14,459 nt of DNA from an uncultured Acetatifactor sp. (GTDB taxonomy: Bacteria > Bacillota > Clostridia > Lachnospirales > Lachnospiraceae). The notes beneath the pieces are model-generated. The model made no database searches, had not been told where the DNA came from, and saw only the letters and a program-made list of their open reading frames with translations. Location: the NCBI GenBank assembly GCA_910584375.1, contig CAJUAH010000001.1, forward strand, positions 1 to 14,459. Direction: 5' to 3'. Positions 12,372-14,459 of the stretch are shown here, piece by piece. Each line of letters starts with the position of its first letter. Positions within the stretch are counted from its first letter, which is position 1. The position numbers were made by a program, and so were the translations under genes.

Positions 12372-13223
12372 ATGGAAACAGTAAGTTTTTTCAAAACTCT
12401 TGGCGTGATGCGCTCCATATTTGAGGAGGTGACAGCCGCGGCGTCGTCCCTGATGGAGATGAACGCCATGAATGTCTCTCCCACTGAGGAGGAAAGCGCC
12501 CGGCTGCAGGCCGCATTCGGAGAGATATCCATCCAACTGCATCAGTTGAGCGTGGAGTCCCAGGAAAAGATCCAGGAATACAATGCCAGAAAAGAGGAGA
12601 GCGCCGTGGCTGCGGAGACGTCCATCAGGGAGTATACCCGAATCCAGGAAAACCTGCTCCAGTTGGAGAAGGCCAATGCGGACGCCAGAGTCGCCCTGGC
12701 CCGGAAGAGCGCCGAGAAGGATGAATACGAGAGGGCCTGTAAAAAGTCGGAGACGGATCTGGCCGATATCAAGCGCCGGAGGGATGCGGAAGTGCGGAAG
12801 GCCGAAAAAAAACGGGAGGATCTGAAGAAATGGTTCTGGGTTCCGGGATATGGGCTTTATCTGGCGATAGATACGCTGGTCAATGAGCTGGACAATGAGA
12901 TCGGCTCCCTGGGGCGGCGTCTGGATGAGGAACACCGCCGTCTGACAGAGCTTTCCGGGCAGTATGAAAGGCTCTGCCGGGAGGTGGACGAGAGAAACCA
13001 GAAGATCGAGTTGACGAAGGCCAGGCTGTCAGAGCAGACCAGGCTGGTGGAGCAACAGAATGCCACCATCGAGATGTACAAGAAACAGCTGCTTTACTGG
13101 GAGGACTTCCATATGCAGATTTCCCGTCTGGAATCCAAATTCAAGGCGGGCGAGAAAAGTCCGGACATGATGTATGAAGTGGTCGAACTGATGGAGGCAT
13201 TTGAAGATGCTGCGGAAGAATAA
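12372..13223 (+). CDS. Coiled-coil protein B with one central hydrophobic segment, possible second pore-forming subunit
   Basis: 283 residues, no signal peptide. A helical start with METVSFFKTLGVMRSIFEEV leads into about 100 residues of charged helix (50-150), then a short aromatic hydrophobic segment KKWFWVPGYGLYLAIDTLV (152-170). A second long helix (171-258) can fold back on the first, and an acidic tail follows. The helix, hydrophobic tip, helix hairpin and its place beside protein A suggest the B subunit of a two-component alpha-pore-forming toxin (XaxB/YaxB-like); a plain structural coiled-coil protein remains possible. AGGAG (12361-12365) is 6 nt before ATG 12372. Its 3' end overlaps the start of the protease gene by 17 bp, so the two are probably coupled. 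Confidence 0.7.
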   Translation: METVSFFKTLGVMRSIFEEVTAAASSLMEMNAMNVSPTEEESARLQAAFGEISIQLHQLSVESQEKIQEYNARKEESAVAAETSIREYTRIQENLLQLEKANADARVALARKSAEKDEYERACKKSETDLADIKRRRDAEVRKAEKKREDLKKWFWVPGYGLYLAIDTLVNELDNEIGSLGRRLDEEHRRLTELSGQYERLCREVDERNQKIELTKARLSEQTRLVEQQNATIEMYKKQLLYWEDFHMQISRLESKFKAGEKSPDMMYEVVELMEAFEDAAEE

Positions 13224-14433
13224 CAGATCGGGAACAGAGCGTAAACTGTCTGTGCTGAGCAGCCTTGCGGTTCCGGGCGTCGTCGGATGCATTGTCTTTG
13301 GAATCGGTCTGCTGCCTGTGAGGGCGGCGGACAGCGCCCGGACAGAGCCGGAGATTATCATAAACCAGGGTCTGGGGCTGGGTCTTGACGGGGAGAGCGG
13401 GGAGCTTTATCCCATGGACATGCTGGTGGCAAACCGTAATACCGGATTTTTCGTGCGGATCGAGCCGGAGGAATGGCAGGAGGTGGGCGGACAGCCCACC
13501 CTCCTGATCTCGGACGAGACGGATATCTGGCGTTTTACAGACAGCGAGTACTGGGAGGAATACGGACTGCTCCGGTTTGACACCGGGGAGCAGAAGGCAT
13601 GGGAGGCGGGACAGTATGAAGTCCGTGTGGATCTGAAACGGGGCGTCACACTACAGCGGGAAGCGGTCTTCAACCCTATGCGTGACATAGAGATTCTGAT
13701 CGTGCCCATCGAGGGCTATTACAGCGGCGAGACATCGCAGGCGGAAACGCCGGGGGAGTATTTGTGGGAGTACACGGAAAAGGTATATCCGGTGGGCGAC
13801 GACGACCTGCAATGGATAATCTATGACGGGGAGGATATGGATCTGGACAACAGCAGATATGACCTGGACACCTCCCTGGGCAGACTGCGGGTGTGGCAGT
13901 ATCTAAAAAAGCTGTATAACGGTGGCAACGTGGATATGGTGATCGGAATCGTGCCTGAAAACATGAAACAGAGGGCCGCCTCGGAGGAGGCGACGGTCAC
14001 CGGTTTTACCTTTGGGGACGGCGTCAGTGTCATCTCCATGCAGGATACCTGTCCCCAGGTGACCGTGGCCCATGAGATCGGCCATAGCCTCTCTCTCGGA
14101 GACGAGTATGAGAACGGGACTTTCTCGGTATCCATGAATATGGTTCCCTATGGGATGAAGGGCAAAAACAGATACAGCCTGTCGGAGACAGTGCAGGGGA
14201 CAAGCCCTTATATCGTCGGGGGAACGGCGGATGAATGGCAGGGTTCCGGCACAGTGGTCTATGCGTGTCAATACCCCTACGACATATTTTCCGAGGAGAT
14301 ACTTTTCCGGGACAAGACCAGTTTCATGGGTCTGTTCGGATTTCCGGAGCAGGAGTACTGGGTCACTTCCCAGATCTGGGAATCGCTGTACACAAAGTTT
14401 CACTCTTCAGAGCCATCGCGCAGCGATTCATAA
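13207..14433 (+). CDS. Secreted zinc metalloprotease, M64-like
   Basis: 408 residues. A basic N terminus (MLRKNNRSGTERK), a hydrophobic core (about 17-36) and PVRA-AD near 40 form a signal peptide with a plausible signal peptidase I site. Residues 45-160 look like a beta-rich prodomain or accessory domain. The catalytic domain starts near RDIEILIVPIEG (159-170) and carries HEIGHSLSLGDEY (289-301): His289, Glu290 and His293, with Asp299 at the metzincin third-ligand position. SFMG (372-375) could be the Met-turn. IgA-type M64 peptidases have a similar HExGHxxxxxxDEY, but here the Asp lies one residue closer. Cys282 and Cys354 may form a disulfide. Start: ATG 13207 is 9 nt after GGAGG (13193-13197), inside the end of gene B; TTG 13201 is too close. 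The target could be host or surface proteins, or activation of the neighbouring toxin-like proteins. Confidence 0.8.
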   Translation: MLRKNNRSGTERKLSVLSSLAVPGVVGCIVFGIGLLPVRAADSARTEPEIIINQGLGLGLDGESGELYPMDMLVANRNTGFFVRIEPEEWQEVGGQPTLLISDETDIWRFTDSEYWEEYGLLRFDTGEQKAWEAGQYEVRVDLKRGVTLQREAVFNPMRDIEILIVPIEGYYSGETSQAETPGEYLWEYTEKVYPVGDDDLQWIIYDGEDMDLDNSRYDLDTSLGRLRVWQYLKKLYNGGNVDMVIGIVPENMKQRAASEEATVTGFTFGDGVSVISMQDTCPQVTVAHEIGHSLSLGDEYENGTFSVSMNMVPYGMKGKNRYSLSETVQGTSPYIVGGTADEWQGSGTVVYACQYPYDIFSEEILFRDKTSFMGLFGFPEQEYWVTSQIWESLYTKFHSSEPSRSDS

Positions 14434-14459
14434 GGTAAAGATACGAAGGCGCACGAGAG

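Noticed and set aside
14416..14459. Repeat element at the window end (GGCGCACGA shared with 7169-7177)
   Set aside because: Only 9 shared bases and the sequence is cut off by the window edge; not enough to call a repeat family.

Overview
The window looks like chromosomal DNA from a spore-forming, probably motile member of the Clostridia, most likely Lachnospiraceae. This is inferred from four things: a paired feoA-feoA-feoB operon with a FeoB-associated Cys-rich small protein, class 1B dihydroorotate dehydrogenase with PyrK, a SipL-type spore morphogenesis protein, and strong AGGAGG ribosome binding sites with GC-rich coding and AT-rich intergenic DNA. No mobile element, CRISPR array, tRNA or rRNA was seen.

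Layout. 1-440: a structured RNA candidate (possibly 6S RNA), then a sigma-A promoter with repeated GTTAG-N6-CTAAC operator-like sites. 455-3732: ferrous iron uptake operon (feoA1, feoA2, feoB, Cys-rich membrane protein), with another copy of the operator-like site before feoB. 3757-4689: a ketopantoate-reductase-family protein without the usual catalytic lysine. 4828-5313: a small coiled-coil protein of unknown function. 5342-7120: pyrK-pyrD behind a consensus promoter whose -10 lies inside a perfect 17-bp palindrome. 7249-8811: sipL-like gene (DUF3794 repeats plus LysM), closed by a strong terminator that is shared with a convergent gene. 8956-9549, minus strand: a 197-aa protein with a near-consensus flagellar sigma-D/sigma-28 promoter.

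9771-14433: the most unusual part. It is a co-directional cluster of a LytTR-domain regulator (reading frame broken), two long helical proteins each with one central hydrophobic segment, and a secreted zinc metalloprotease with an HExxH...DEY motif. The two helical proteins have the architecture of two-component alpha-helical pore-forming toxins (ClyA / XaxAB / HBL type); this is an inference from architecture only. The first is split by a -1 frame change exactly at an in-phase A_AAA_AAA slippery heptamer next to a 20-bp imperfect tandem repeat. The full product would be about 557 aa and the zero-frame product 351 aa. If the break is real and not a base-calling error, this is a regulated or decaying toxin-like locus controlled by a LytTR regulator.
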